This document shows, in pieces, positions 1 to 11,990 of a stretch of 64,000 bases of DNA. Numbering within the stretch: position 1 is the stretch's first letter; every line of letters begins with the position of its first letter. Both the position numbers and the translations under genes were made by a program. Source of the DNA: Syngnathus acus (lineage: Eukaryota > Chordata > Actinopteri > Syngnathiformes > Syngnathidae); assembly GCF_901709675.1 (NCBI RefSeq), contig NC_051093.1:8733553-8797552 (forward strand), given 5' to 3'. Below the pieces are notes generated by a model, which saw nothing but the letters and a program-made list of their open reading frames with translations, made no database searches and was not told the origin of the DNA.

Positions 1-229
1 AATAATATTCTTTCAGAACAACCAATCCGTGAACTGCTTTTAACATACTTGGAGTTTGCTAGCAGGTGTTGAGAAGCTCCAAGAAGCCTTTTCATTTAGT
101 TGCACACCGAAAGAGACGCTGAAGCAACTATTACCATGACCACTGGTTGCCTTCTATTACAGGAAAAAAAGCTTTCTAAATCACTATAACTTTACTCCAA
201 AGCAGGTGTTACCTTCATTCCGGGTCAGC

Positions 230-583
230 TTAAATATGTCGTTCAACACCAGTGTCGACACAACAACTGGCCAAGGCGAGATTTTCATCAATAAATGACC
301 AGGTATATTGATCGCATTCACTTTCATATACTTTTTCAAATCTGCCTCTTGAAGCAGAAACAAATTCTGGGAAAGCCCCTCTATTTCTCTTTGACATGAA
401 TAAAGCTACAGTAATTGGGCATCCATTAAAATGCGTGCAAAATGATTTTATGGCTCCAGTGTGCATACACAGCTCCACTGTGCCTGGTGGCCCTGGAGGC
501 AAATGCAAAAGATCAAGGGGGAGAAGTAGAGAACCTGGTGGGATACCCAGTGGCTTTACTGCTTCCTTAGACCAGAACCGCAT
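230..583 (-). other. unrecognised 117-codon open frame
   Basis: This is an open frame of 117 codons, with a stop only four codons upstream of its ATG, so it does not extend further 5'. The first half is rich in Gly, Pro and Leu and the second half is mixed in composition. I do not recognise a domain or a family. It could be a terminal exon of a gene outside the window, a transcribed non-coding stretch, or chance. No plausible splice partner was identified, so it is not called as a gene. Confidence 0.15.
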
Positions 584-694
584 ACGAGCATTTTACTGTG
601 TGTTTGTGTCAAGTCAGCGAGAAAGAATGACACATTATTGAAATGAAATTCCTCAATTCACAATTCTTTGTTGATATTTTCGAATGGAGTAAAG

Positions 695-1011
695 CAGGGG
701 TGTCAAACTCCTTTTTTTGGCGGGCCGCATTGCTTCTTTCGGAGGGCCGTCATGACGGTCTACCCAAATCAATGTATGAGCACCTCATATTATATCCAGT
801 AAAAGCTACAAAACAAATTGACAAACAACTCGTTTTCAAATCAGACGAGTAAAACCTGGTCAAATATTTAAAAAAAATATATTATTAAAAGTAAAGACAA
901 TTTGCAATTCTAGTAATGACATGAATTTGATGCACAATTTGTCTTCGCGGGCCACATAAAATGATGTGGCGGGCCGTATCTGGCCCCCGGGCCTTGAGTT
1001 TGACACCTGTG
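695..1011. mobile_element. hAT-type non-autonomous element (MITE)
   Basis: The 317-bp element begins CAGGGGTGTCAAACTC and ends GAGTTTGACACCTGTG, so the ends are inverted repeats with two mismatches. It is flanked by a perfect 8-bp direct repeat, GAGTAAAG, at 687-694 and 1012-1019. An 8-bp target duplication is the signature of hAT transposases. The interior is AT-rich, and the sub-terminal parts carry GC-rich GGGCCG blocks on both sides. There is no coding capacity, so it must have been moved by an enzyme supplied in trans. Confidence 0.9.
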
Positions 1012-3248
1012 GAGTAAAGGATACAAATGAAAAATCAAAATGATACCTTGGTTGTATACGGCGTGAAGCTAAAGTTTGAAAAGTTGTTATGGCACACAAA
1101 GTTTTTGGGATCAAAATTTGCCTCAGAAGTGGAAGGACGAACTGTCAATTCATTTGAAACGCACACGTTTTGCTTTTCAGTTAGCTTTTATATTTCTGTG
1201 TCATAATACTGGAGAAGGTAAGCAGTCACAGCGCAGTGGAAATAAAATCAATTGATCAAATAGATCAATTATTATAAATTTAAGATCATTTACGACAAAA
1301 GGACAGGTGCGAGAGAGGCTATTCTTGCCATCTTGAAGAAGAAAATCCCTCTTCATGATGAATTCTGCTTACGTTTGTTTACCTGCTACTCACTCCAGTG
1401 CCTGCTTGCAACGCTAGCATCTATCGCCTCCTAAATCTCTTTATGGAGTAGTTTTAAGATGCCAGCATTTGACATCAGGGGGCCACAAGTCACCTCTTCC
1501 GCCCCTTTCTTCTCTTTTCATACCCCTCTTTCTCTTGCTCTCAGCAATTTTCAAACAGTCCTTCTTTCCATATTAGCAGCTTAAAAAGCCCATTAACGTA
1601 AGCACCCCACTCATGCTGGTGAGCATCTCTAAAACTTCTGGTTCCTGTTAGCACTTAGCCACGTTAGCAGGGGGGCTTATGGATAAAGAGGCAGAACTGC
1701 TTACATTGAGTCCTGCATTGTTTTGAAGTTTTATGGTGGTCTTTTAAATGGGACTTCTGGAGCCTTCCTTACAAAAAATGGTTAGGTTATAGCTTTTCCA
1801 TTCTACCGTGTTCACGGCGCGGCAATTTAATTTTGTTGGACGTCGTGGTCAAAATGAGCCAATTTGATTTTAAAATAAGAGCGAGTTCAAGCAGTATTCA
1901 GTTTCTTATACTTATCCCAAAATCGTATCTTTAAAACCATTTTTTCCCCTTCTGGAATGCATGTAAATAACCGTAATTTGACATATTAACAAGTAAATAA
2001 TATGATGATTATATTTTGGTTTTGAAAATATTATTTCGCTTCGAGAACATACGCATATCGGTGAAACATGCATTGACTTTAGTCATGCTGTTAATTTAGG
2101 GCAGCTGTGGCAAAACTTTTACATCGGGCGGAGGTCTCATAAATTTGTTGAGCCGATGGCCTACCTAAAATTGTGGCCAATTAACAGACGGATGTAATGG
2201 AATGGGGACAGGCAAGAGGAAGCATCATGACAGCCAAATGCTCATTCGAACAGATTCTACAAAGGGGTGCAGAAGTTGTTGTGTTTGTGTTCTTCTGATT
2301 TGCCATTCGCATTTTTGAAGAAGTCTTTGTGGCCTTCTAATGTCACTTAAATATGAATATTGCTATACAAAGTATTGCATTTCCTCATGGCTGCAAGATG
2401 TGGGCTTCAGAAAAATGGCTCCTGCTAAAGATCCAGAAAGATATCCAATGGAAATCTCACTCTCTGCAACAGTCCTCAGCGAAAAAAAAAAACCTGTCAA
2501 GGCCCCATTTGATTTAAGGCTGGTTCTTGCACTCATTTGTGGGTGGAGCTCAATGAAGTGGGTGGGCTCATCAAGATTCCAATGTGATGATTGGATGATA
2601 CCAATATAGGCTGCACGCTATTGGTTGCTGTGGTGTTGGGTCACAGTCGAAGCTGTTGGAATTGTAGCTATGATGAGATCTGCAGAGGATGAAACCCCCA
2701 AGTCAAATGTGTTCAATGGAAGGCCTGCGCTGTAATATGTTTTCAGTGCTGTTTCTTGGTGCCTCTACATCTTCATTGTTTCTTTACCCTCACCACGACA
2801 AATTTTGCGGCAATCAGATAGGGACAAGTAGCACTCACATTTGAGTTGTTGTACAGTTTTAGAATTTCGACGGTCGTTTGATGTCACATACATATATCAG
2901 TTCTGCCCTCAAAAGCAGTTGAGCATTTTGCAGTGCCGTAAACAGGAAATAGAGAAGGACAGCGTTTTAAATGGCCCTCGCTGCTGTGTTAGATCCCAAA
3001 AGAAGATACAATTTGGCCCATTTTGGACAATTAAATCAGCTACATTCTGTTCTCTGAAAGTCGACTTTAATTGTTGTCAGACTTTGAGCACAATGTTGTT
3101 AACTTGTTTCACCTGTTAAAATTTGAAGAGTCAATGCAACATCACAAAACTTTATGAAAAACTTTCTCGAAGCGTTTTGGACCATGCTTCTATTTTGGGA
3201 GGCCGTGCATGCATGTCCATGTTTCACTTTGAAAGGAAACAATCGCCC

Positions 3249-3267
3249 TAGCGCCCTCTGGTGGTCA
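3249..3267 (-). promoter_or_regulatory. CTCF-binding motif
   Basis: Read on the minus strand, the 19 bases TGACCACCAGAGGGCGCTA satisfy every position of the degenerate vertebrate CTCF consensus YGRCCASYAGRKGGCRSYR. A shorter, weaker version of the core lies at about 4495-4510. Occupancy cannot be judged from sequence. Some fish repeats carry this motif, so it may have arrived with a mobile element. Confidence 0.55.
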
Positions 3268-4982
3268 CGCTAAATAATATCCTTCCCACAACCAGAACTC
3301 CCTTTCGCACACGTAGGCCCCTCCACGTCACTTAGTAAACCAGAATTAGGTCTTGTCACAGTGATGGGTCACTTGACTGCTAAAATAATAAGACAAGATA
3401 ATACATTCAATTTACAATCACTTTAAGGACATGAGCCGATATGTGGCGTCTGGAAAGAGGGACGGAAGGGCAATTGATGGCATGGCTGTGGACTAAACAC
3501 GGGGGTGTGGTTTATAATAGGGCGGTGTTAAGAAATGATGGACAGCAAGCAACAACATCAGCACACCAGATGTGTACGTGTATGTACGCGTGTGTTTGTG
3601 CATGCAGTGTTTGTGTGTGTGTATTTTTGCATTTTGAGGGCGGTGTTGAAGGACCTGGAAGACCTCTGAGTGGATGTCTTTAGATGACGTTGCGAATCAC
3701 TGAGGTGTGCTTTTGGCATTAAATATTCCTCTGCTGTGTTCATTTTTTCTGTGATTTTCCTTTCCCCATTTGCTCTCGTCAGGCGTGTGTGAGTGAGCAT
3801 ACACGCTCAACACAAACGGTCCTCCCCCATCTAACCACTCTGAATGGAAAAAACAGATACAGTGAAATGCTTTTTTTTTTTTTTTTTGTCCGCAGCTATA
3901 GCACCAACATAGAGGACACTGGAGACTAGAAATGTGGACCTGTCTTTATACTTGCGCTCAGTGCACAGATACTAGTTGGACGTCGTGCCAGCGACACAGA
4001 ATTTGCACATTGCAGTGTCTCTGCGCTTGGCAAATGAAATCCTTTTGAAACCAAACTTAATTACTGACTAGTTTGTCGACATTTTTCGATGATCTTCTCA
4101 CGACTCTCGAGGCTTCCTCCCCCTCTCTGTGTGCTGGAGGTGTGGCACTCCAGGCGACACTGGGAAGGAAGCGCACAACCCGTTTTCTGGTTTTCTCACT
4201 GTTCACGTTTTTCACTGCTCACACACAAGGCCACCCTGTAGCTCCGCCCCTGGCCCGATCCCTAGTACACAATCTTTTTTCAAATGTAGATTGTTCAAGT
4301 AATGTCTTCAGAATAAAATAATATTTGATCGTGACGCTTCGCAGCTCATTAAATTGTTTCGATCGTGAATCGAGTGTTGTCAATAGCTCGTGAAGTATAC
4401 CGGTTGTCTTCTTTGCACAGTTGTTTGGACTTCACGGAGCCACATAGGCACATCTGTGAGTGGGTGGATCTTCAGGTTGGAACGCTCAACGAAAAGCGCC
4501 CTCTAGTGGATTTACAGGGGGAAAACAAGTTCGATTTTACACGTGTACGGATTTCTTCAGTCTTGCCAGACTTGGAGAAAGTTGGCCGTCTTGCGGTGTG
4601 GTCGAGACGCTTAAGGAAACGTTGTGCATGATGGGAGTTTGTTTGACCAATCAGGGCACTCGACTTAAAATATGACACACAATTTTAAATGGATGTTTGC
4701 TGTTGACCTCGGTTGTCTTAATTCCAGGGTGGGACTGTGAAGCATGTTTCAAACGCGCACACGCACACACATGCGCGCAGAAAAAGATGACATGCTCTCC
4801 TTTAGTTTTTCAAATTTGGCATCATGGGCATGTCCTTATTAGACCGCCACTCACGTTTTACCCACCTCGTTTTTCTTTGTTACTGTATCTTTGTTGTATA
4901 TCATTCTATATAACCTTCCTTTGGTGCGAAAATCGATGAATCAACCAATTTAGGCAAATGTATCCGATGGCACTTGGCCACT

Positions 4983-4988
4983 TTTATT
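4983..4988 (-). terminator. candidate coa3 polyadenylation signal
   Basis: A minus-strand AATAAA lies 172 bases beyond the coa3 stop codon. It is the first canonical signal seen downstream of that gene. Confidence 0.45.
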
Positions 4989-5160
4989 TCAAGGCTTTTG
5001 TCGCCCCCAAGCGGACATTGGATAAATTGCAAGCTGTAGTGATATTACACAAAATCTCAAGCGACGCAAAACTATTTGATAGACGCATTGATTTAATTCC
5101 ATGACAGCATTTCAGATGGCTGACAAAAACAAAAGTTTCAACAACTCGCAAACACGGGAT

Positions 5161-5590
5161 TCAAGAGTTGGCACCGGTCCGTGGACCTCTGATGATATGG
5201 ATCCTGGCTTCATCATCTATTTCATCCAGGATTCTCTCCTGTTTGACGGACAGGATGGTGTAACTAACTGGAGGACTACTGGTTAAAGGAAAGATGTGGA
5301 GATTTGCAGATGCCAAGTTTTAGTTACACACAAATGGAATTTGGTTTTCTGAGGTTTACTGTTCCATTCCATTTGGTGTTACATCACGACAGACTGAAGG
5401 GCAGTTCGTCCCAAAGGATACACATACCGACCACAAACGCGCCAATACACAAGCCGGTCACCAGGTTCCTGCTGCGGATTCGCGTTGCATTTTTCTTCCA
5501 GTAGTCTAACTCTTGTCGGCGGCGAAGGAGCTGCTCCTCCGTAGCCGTTAATATCCGTTTCGTCGACTTAGCAGCAGCTTCCTCTGCCAT
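5161..5590 (-). CDS. coa3: cytochrome c oxidase assembly factor 3 (COA3/CCDC56)
   Basis: COA3 is a small inner mitochondrial membrane protein that binds newly made COX1 and promotes assembly of cytochrome c oxidase. There are two coding exons, 5422-5590 and 5161-5267, with a 154-bp intron; together they give 91 residues. The family signature RSRNLVTGLCIGAFVVGMF (residues 39-57) runs into one predicted membrane helix, about 43-63, followed by the conserved YTILSVKQERILDEIDDEAR stretch. A basic segment before the helix and an acidic, helical tail after it match the family layout. Two donors, 6 bases apart, keep the frame (GT at 5427/5426 and GT at 5421/5420). The second was chosen because it restores the family length between the conserved blocks. 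Human COA3 is slightly longer (106 residues), mainly at the ends. The identification is firm; the exact donor is less so. Confidence 0.9.
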
Positions 5591-5644
5591 GACTTGTTTG
5601 GGTGATCGCGCATGATGATGACGTTTACGGATGTACCCATTATG

Positions 5645-5682
5645 ATTGGCTGGACGTGAAAGCTAACAAACGTTGTGATTGG
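5645..5682 (-). promoter_or_regulatory. coa3 promoter with two CCAAT boxes
   Basis: Two CCAAT boxes in minus-strand orientation (5645-5649 and 5678-5682) lie 55-92 bases upstream of the coa3 ATG. There is no TATA box, as is usual for housekeeping mitochondrial genes. They could also serve a divergent plus-strand transcript, but no plus-strand exon was recognised. Confidence 0.5.
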
Positions 5683-5967
5683 CTGTTCAGACAAGTAAGA
5701 CCGATTGTTAAAACGTATTCTAGCGCCCCCTTTTGAACAGAACAAGAAACTGCTAGAAAGTCATGCACACGTACATGCTGTTTGGGAAAATTGTCAATAA
5801 ATACCAACTTTTATTTTTTGACTATTACTATTTGCTAGGGACTCCTATAGTCCAATAGAGAATATGATGGTGGAAGAAATACAATAATCCTCCATCTGTA
5901 TATTTTTTGTAAAACCAATCCACATCTGCCGAGACATCTGCTCATTCCACATTCCCACATGTGGCTG

Positions 5968-5991
5968 CACACACACACACACACACACACA
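5968..5991. repeat. (CA)n microsatellite
   Basis: About 12 uninterrupted CA dinucleotides. Confidence 0.9.
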
Positions 5992-8900
5992 AGTAATCTT
6001 CAGGAAGTCATTAGTGCATGTGGGTTCAAAGATCTTTTTTTTCCCCTCTTTTGGTACCAAAGACAAACATTCCTCTATTCCGCTTGTGAAACTTTGTTTA
6101 TCTGTCTTGATACAGTACAACTGACTGTGGCAGCACTAGAGCAGTATTCTAATAAATATTTTTTTTAACTATAAGATGTTGCTGATTTTTATATAGGAAA
6201 GTGCTTTAAATATGTTATTTTTGTGTCAAAGTGTTTTCATGAGGAATTTTGTTATTTTTCCAAACTATCTATTACCATACCTCTAGTCTCTTTTTTTTTT
6301 TTCTCTCTCTCTTTCTGGGAAGTATGTTTAAGTGATCCGAAGAGGGCAGTAGACACTTTTGGGCAAGTTACATGTAGTTGGATTTGGGCTTTGAGAATCT
6401 TTAAAGGGCCAGTTTCAGACAGAGGCGCTAACAGTACCAATCACCTTTGCACCTAAGTAGCTGTACTCAATTCAAAATTGATCGTAGTACCAGTATGCAA
6501 GTTAATTGTCCCACTTTGTTGCACAATTGCTTCAAGATTCAAAGAAGAGTCGGTTTTCTGTCATAAGTACAGTTGGGGTCCATTTATGTTACTTGACGTT
6601 CCGTCTTCCCCCATTCTTGTTAACGTTCCTGTGTTTACTTTTTAATTTTAAATTTAAAATCCAAAACAGCTGAGATACCCACACCAATTTCACTTGTTAG
6701 GCTGCGAGAGTTCATTGGAATTGTCAGCGGTCAAAGGTACGTATGGTGTCTGAACTCATTTCAAATAAAACACCACATTATTGTTGATTGATTGCTGTTG
6801 TAGAGCAAGTTTGTTTTGCTCAAAGGTCTCAAGTCACAGGAAGAAAGAACGAAATTGACGACATATTGTGAATTCCTACGCAGTTTGACAGGTTGGCTTT
6901 TGGATTGGATGCTTGTGATCGCTTTCCTTTTTGCAGGGTCCATTTTTAGAGCTTTATTTTAGGAAATGAATGGATTAAAGTTAGGATTTGAAATTGTTAT
7001 AATTTGTCATCAAGTTAAAGGCGAGAACATCATTTCTTGTTTCGACATTTTAGTTTGAAGCCAGTTAAGTTCATACAGAGTGACAGTTACTCGAAGTATG
7101 CAATGATTTTACTGTCCAGTAAGTGACTTTTTTATGAAGGCAAGAGTTCTAGAAAAAAAATCTAATTTGGAATGAAACAAACTCCCAAATCATCAAACTC
7201 CTGCCACAAATTGTCACAGCATTAAAAGGTTAGAGTGGTTTTCATGTCACTCTCTTAACTCTGTGCCAAAACATTTTAAGAGGAAACAAAGGAGCAGCGA
7301 AACGACGAAGAAAAAAACATGCTACTTTTTTCTGCGCTCACTTTCTGAGCAGCAATTACAGGAAGTGTTGCCAGATGCTTTTGACACTGTCAGAGCCAAA
7401 CGTAAACATATCCACCGCACAAGGTCTGCTTGTCTTTCATTGTTGTTTTTTCTTAAAGAGCGGTATTTTTAATTCACAGTGAACAAGATTTGTGACAAAT
7501 ATGATGAAAAGAACACAAAACGATTTTAGGGTACAACAGTTAAATATATGACTGAATGCATCTACATCTCATAGCGGCTTAAGTCCACGTATCACCATAC
7601 AAGATGGTATATCGTATCAAGCTGTCTTCGAGGTTAATTACAGCTTTTGTACATACAATAGGTAAGTCAGTCATGACTAAACTAATGAGTGTGACAATAG
7701 AAACGATGTGAACTGTGTGGGAAAAATACTTCATGTGTTCAGTGATGCTCCTTTCAATTGACTAACAATGACAATGCAAGACGTGATGAGCAGGTTGAGC
7801 AAAGTCTTCATTAATGGAATTCAAAGTAGAGTATATGTGGGCAACAAATTGGGCATGGGTAAAATTAATCAGTTTACCATGGCTGAAATGAAGTCTACTG
7901 AGGTGTGATTGGAAGATTGGATTGGCATCATACTTCAATGAACCCATCATATCATTTAGTAATACATTTTGGAGTTGGCAAGGAACTGTCAGATGCTCAG
8001 GGCATTGTGATGCTCTCTTTGAAAGCCTGGATGATTGTGTGACCTACACCGAAGGGGAAAACATTGTCATTTGTGTTTAAAATTGAGCTTTTGTGACGCC
8101 AGTGCTGTTACTTTACTGACACGCTATGTATGGAGAAACAAGCTAATCCAATCTAATTTGTTTGATATGCAAACATATTACCCAGAGTTAGGTTTGTCAG
8201 GAATATTAAATTTGGGCTTTACTTGAGTGTTAATTTGCTAGCCAAAACAGATCATACTTGTATGGTTTTGTTATCTCAACATTTCCACCAAGCATGCCAG
8301 AATATGTTTGGAATCTGAGCAGTTGATTTGGCAATTACACCTGAAAAACAAAATGCACTAATTGCGAGGAGTGGCTGGGGTATGACTAAGGTATGAATGA
8401 CTTCCTTGAAAAATTGCTTCGGTGTTACAGATGAATTCACATGCTGTAAGATTAGATAAGCATCTTTGAAATGGTCTAGAACATCTTCTTTCTCAATCCA
8501 ACGTTTTAGATTGCAAAAGATAATCATCACCGTTGGGCTTCGTTTTAGCTTCACTTTCAATTTGTTAAACATAATAACTGTATAATTGCACAATAAATGC
8601 TAGAGCAACCGCCTTTAAATGTTGTGAAATTTCCAACCACACTGACTTTTACCACAATCTTTAGTTTTCTTGTTGGATGGGTTGCCTGCTGACGGTTAGC
8701 GAGCTCATGGTTTGCGCTGGTACTTTTATTTTGACTGAGAATCTAAATCATTCGAAGAATATACAGGTACTAACGAACCCAAGAGTGACATGTCTCTGTC
8801 AAACAGGAAGGTATTTGTTATTCCACCCAGACAGCCAACTACAGTCCATCTGTAAACTGTCGGTCTTGCCAAAGTATCCGGGTGGTTCAATCAGGACTGG

Positions 8901-11169
8901 TTGAAAAACTGAAAGCAACGGCAACAGCAAAGACTCCGCATATGGCTGCAATTGACCAACGGCGTGGACGGATAAATGGCAGCCGACCAATTATCTGACC
9001 ACCCTCCCTATGTACCCACAAATAGCCGTGTTGTTTGCACTAAAAATAAACCGTCATTTCAGTCGACTAACATTTGACCCTTGACACCAGGAATGACAAG
9101 GGCGAGCCCTCTTGGACTTGGGGCTAAAAATAACAGCACATTGAACCTGAACCTCAAAGAAGGTTAGCATTTTTAAACCATAACAAGGTGATCAGTCATC
9201 GTTCTACTTACAAAGTAAAAAAAATTGCAAATAATTGTAATAATAAAAAATCAGGACAGGTAATGAAACCGAAATAATTTGTTTGTGATAAAAGAACCAG
9301 TAAAATGATAAATAAAAATCAGGACGACTACCCAACATTAATGATAATAATAATAATAAGTGTGATGTATTTTTTGGAAACATTTTGTTTTGATATAGGA
9401 CAACAATATTTAGCATTTTATTGTACCGTGCACACTCTCCTTGTGTCAGCAATTTAACACCTGTTGACCCACACAGTGCCCTCTTTCACCGTGTCCCACA
9501 CAGTACAGAGTTAATAACCCTGACCTGCGATTGGAATAGCCTGTGGGCTTCACCTGCACATCCGACTCCAACGTGCACACGCAGCGGATGCAGAGGCTGG
9601 AAGACTAATAACACACACTTCCAGATGTGGTAGCACCACACATGGAATACCTCCAACAAACTTATGCATTCAATAGAAGTGATGCAAATATCACCAGTGT
9701 TTTGAACTAGAGCACAGCAATTACCCAAGTTGATTTTTGTAGAACCAGTCCTTACAGAAACTAGAGGAACAAGTCGCAAATCATTTGATGTCTGGAGCTT
9801 TTCCGCCTCAGGCAAAAGCAGGGAGCGCCCACTTCACTGTACAGTCTCCTAGTCTTTCTATAATGATATTGCTATTCGATGATTCACACATTGTTTTTCC
9901 ACGCAGGAGAACAGTCTACGACCCTAAAATATAAGCCGTTGTTTTAAGTCGCAAAACACAATTTTATACGAGTACTTGCTCTGATTTTATTTCATGGATC
10001 TGCCTGGAACTGTTTAATAAGTAAGACATAGGTGGGTAGTAATAGCATTATATTTACTTAAGGACATTCTATTTTGGGATATAGTGTAAGTCACAATAGT
10101 TTTGATGCAAAGCACTTTTTCTTGTGACGAAACAAGTGACCATTTGACTCCATTTAACCGGCATAGGTCAGGAAAGATAGAAGAGAAAAAGCCAAGGAGC
10201 TAACAAAGCTATGGTGACAATCTAACTCCCCTGTTCAGCAATTATCAAGCGTTCCATCCTGCTCAGACGCTCATTACTTCCAGGCCCGCGAGGACATTTG
10301 GAAACACTTGAAAGGGGCCCGTGTAACTTTGTTGTTGTTTATATTATTGTCTGTGTTGAGAGCAGCTAATTAGAACACACTACTACTACTGCTGCTGCTT
10401 CCCACCACCTACCTGCATTGTATGATTATATTTTCCCCAAATCTGGATCAATTCTTGATAAATTGTTAGCGTCATGATGTTTGGGATTGATTAAGGTTAA
10501 ATAGGACTTTAGGGCAAGACTGATTCTTTTGCAGTCTGGACTAAGAGAGGTCAACATCTGCTCTGGAAGGAGTCTCAAAGTTTGCAGAACTTTCTAATAA
10601 AACCAGAATAATAGTTGCTTGACATAAAAGAACATTCTCCAAATTAGCAGTCGCCTAGAAATTAGAACTACTTTGTAGCAATGTCATAGTCTGCAATTGA
10701 AGACAATACGTGGATGTTAAATGTGCTGCCATTCTTGCTATTTGGACAGAATACTATTAAAAACATTTGACCAAGACCTGTTTTCAAATTAGGAAGAAAA
10801 AAGATCATGAACCAAAGTCCAATGGATTTTCATTCATTTGCTCTTTGCTTCTTTTAAGTGTGAGATGTACTTATCCTCTTTTTGGAGCAGATCATCATTT
10901 TTTTCCTTTTATTTTTGCAGTTTATTGCAAAATTAATTGGAAGGTGATTAGGTTGATAACCTGAAACAAAGAAAACATTGCATTATTTTAAACTTAACTA
11001 AGTTCAGTCTTTGCATACATATATACCAGGAAAATATGAAGCATAGCAAATAAGCAACTTAAACATAAGCCAAACATTCACTTTGCCTTGGTGAATACTC
11101 AAAGTTCAGCTTGTAGCTCAAACATTTCAAACAAACTAAGCATTAAGCAAACTATAGCATCCAAGTTCA

Positions 11170-11500
11170 TTTCTTACCAGTTGCGCGTGACCAGGAACTT
11201 TGTTTTTTTCTTTGATATCTCCCTTTAAGCTACTTTTCGGCCGCCTTTCAATTGTTTGTTCCCCCAGCTCCCATGCTGGTCTGTAGGCAATATGGCCGTC
11301 GTCCCTGGCCTTTGACAGGAAGTTTGCTGAATTGTGATGTGGCTATTTATCTCTGCCCCCTGCAGGTCCGGAGGAGTACTAGTGGATATTGACCTGAATG
11401 ATCTCTGCCTCTGTTAATTGACAATAATAGTGTGCGAGATTTGCTAGCAGGAATGAAGGCCCCAAGCAACAGCTCTTATAGGCATTCCTTTTGTTCGTAT
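11170..11500. promoter_or_regulatory. candidate conserved non-coding element, dlx4b upstream
   Basis: This block differs from its AT-rich surroundings in having balanced base composition, no simple repeats and no coding potential. It contains homeodomain-like TTAATTG and a CTTTGATAT motif resembling a TCF/LEF site. It lies about 6 kb upstream of dlx4b. The enhancer role is inference only; no alignment was possible. Confidence 0.25.
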
Positions 11501-11699
11501 GCAAATCTTACATATTTTTGAAACATAGGGCATTAAGAGGGCAAGTTTACTCTCATATTTACAGTCAGTCCTCTACTGGATTTTATTGGTGAACTGACTT
11601 GCTTGGATTTCCAAATGTGCAACAAAAAACACTGTTTAAACTCTGACACTTTTCTCTCTCTCTTTTTTTTAAAAAATCACTTACCTATTTTTGACTGGT

Positions 11700-11990
11700 A
11701 AATATTATTTGGCTTTGGCAGATTACTTTCGAATTGCTCGTGGCAGTCAGACAGCTCATTTTGGATGACATCAACAAATGTCAAAGATTTGTAATCTTGC
11801 GTCGGCCAATCACAAGCCGCGGTGATGACAGACAAAAGCGCATGACACTCTTGGCAAAGTACTCTGATGTGGTTCTGTGATCAGCATAAATCCTGCGAGG
11901 CTCGTGGCGAAACTCCATCATGGCCAATTAAAGCTTGCTCGTTGTGCATTTACAGTCTTGACAAAGTATTTGTCTCCTCCACCCGAACGT
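11700..11990. promoter_or_regulatory. candidate conserved non-coding element, dlx4b upstream
   Basis: A second non-repetitive, non-coding block, with GTCAAAGATTTG and GACAAAGTATTTG (TCF/LEF-like), a CCAAT and a CCAATTAAAG (homeodomain-like). The sequence texture is that of constrained regulatory DNA. This is inference only. Confidence 0.25.

Larger units (their letters stand above)
1..5100. other. intergenic stretch, no recognisable gene
   Basis: No exon with recognisable homology was found on either strand. The stretch is AT-rich and holds a complete MITE at 695-1011, a CTCF-like motif at 3249-3267, short GT-rich low-complexity DNA near 3570-3620 and a poly-T run near 3871-3887. The only long open frame is at 230-583 on the minus strand, listed separately. 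The 3' end of coa3 transcription probably reaches in to about 4.98 kb. Confidence 0.6.
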
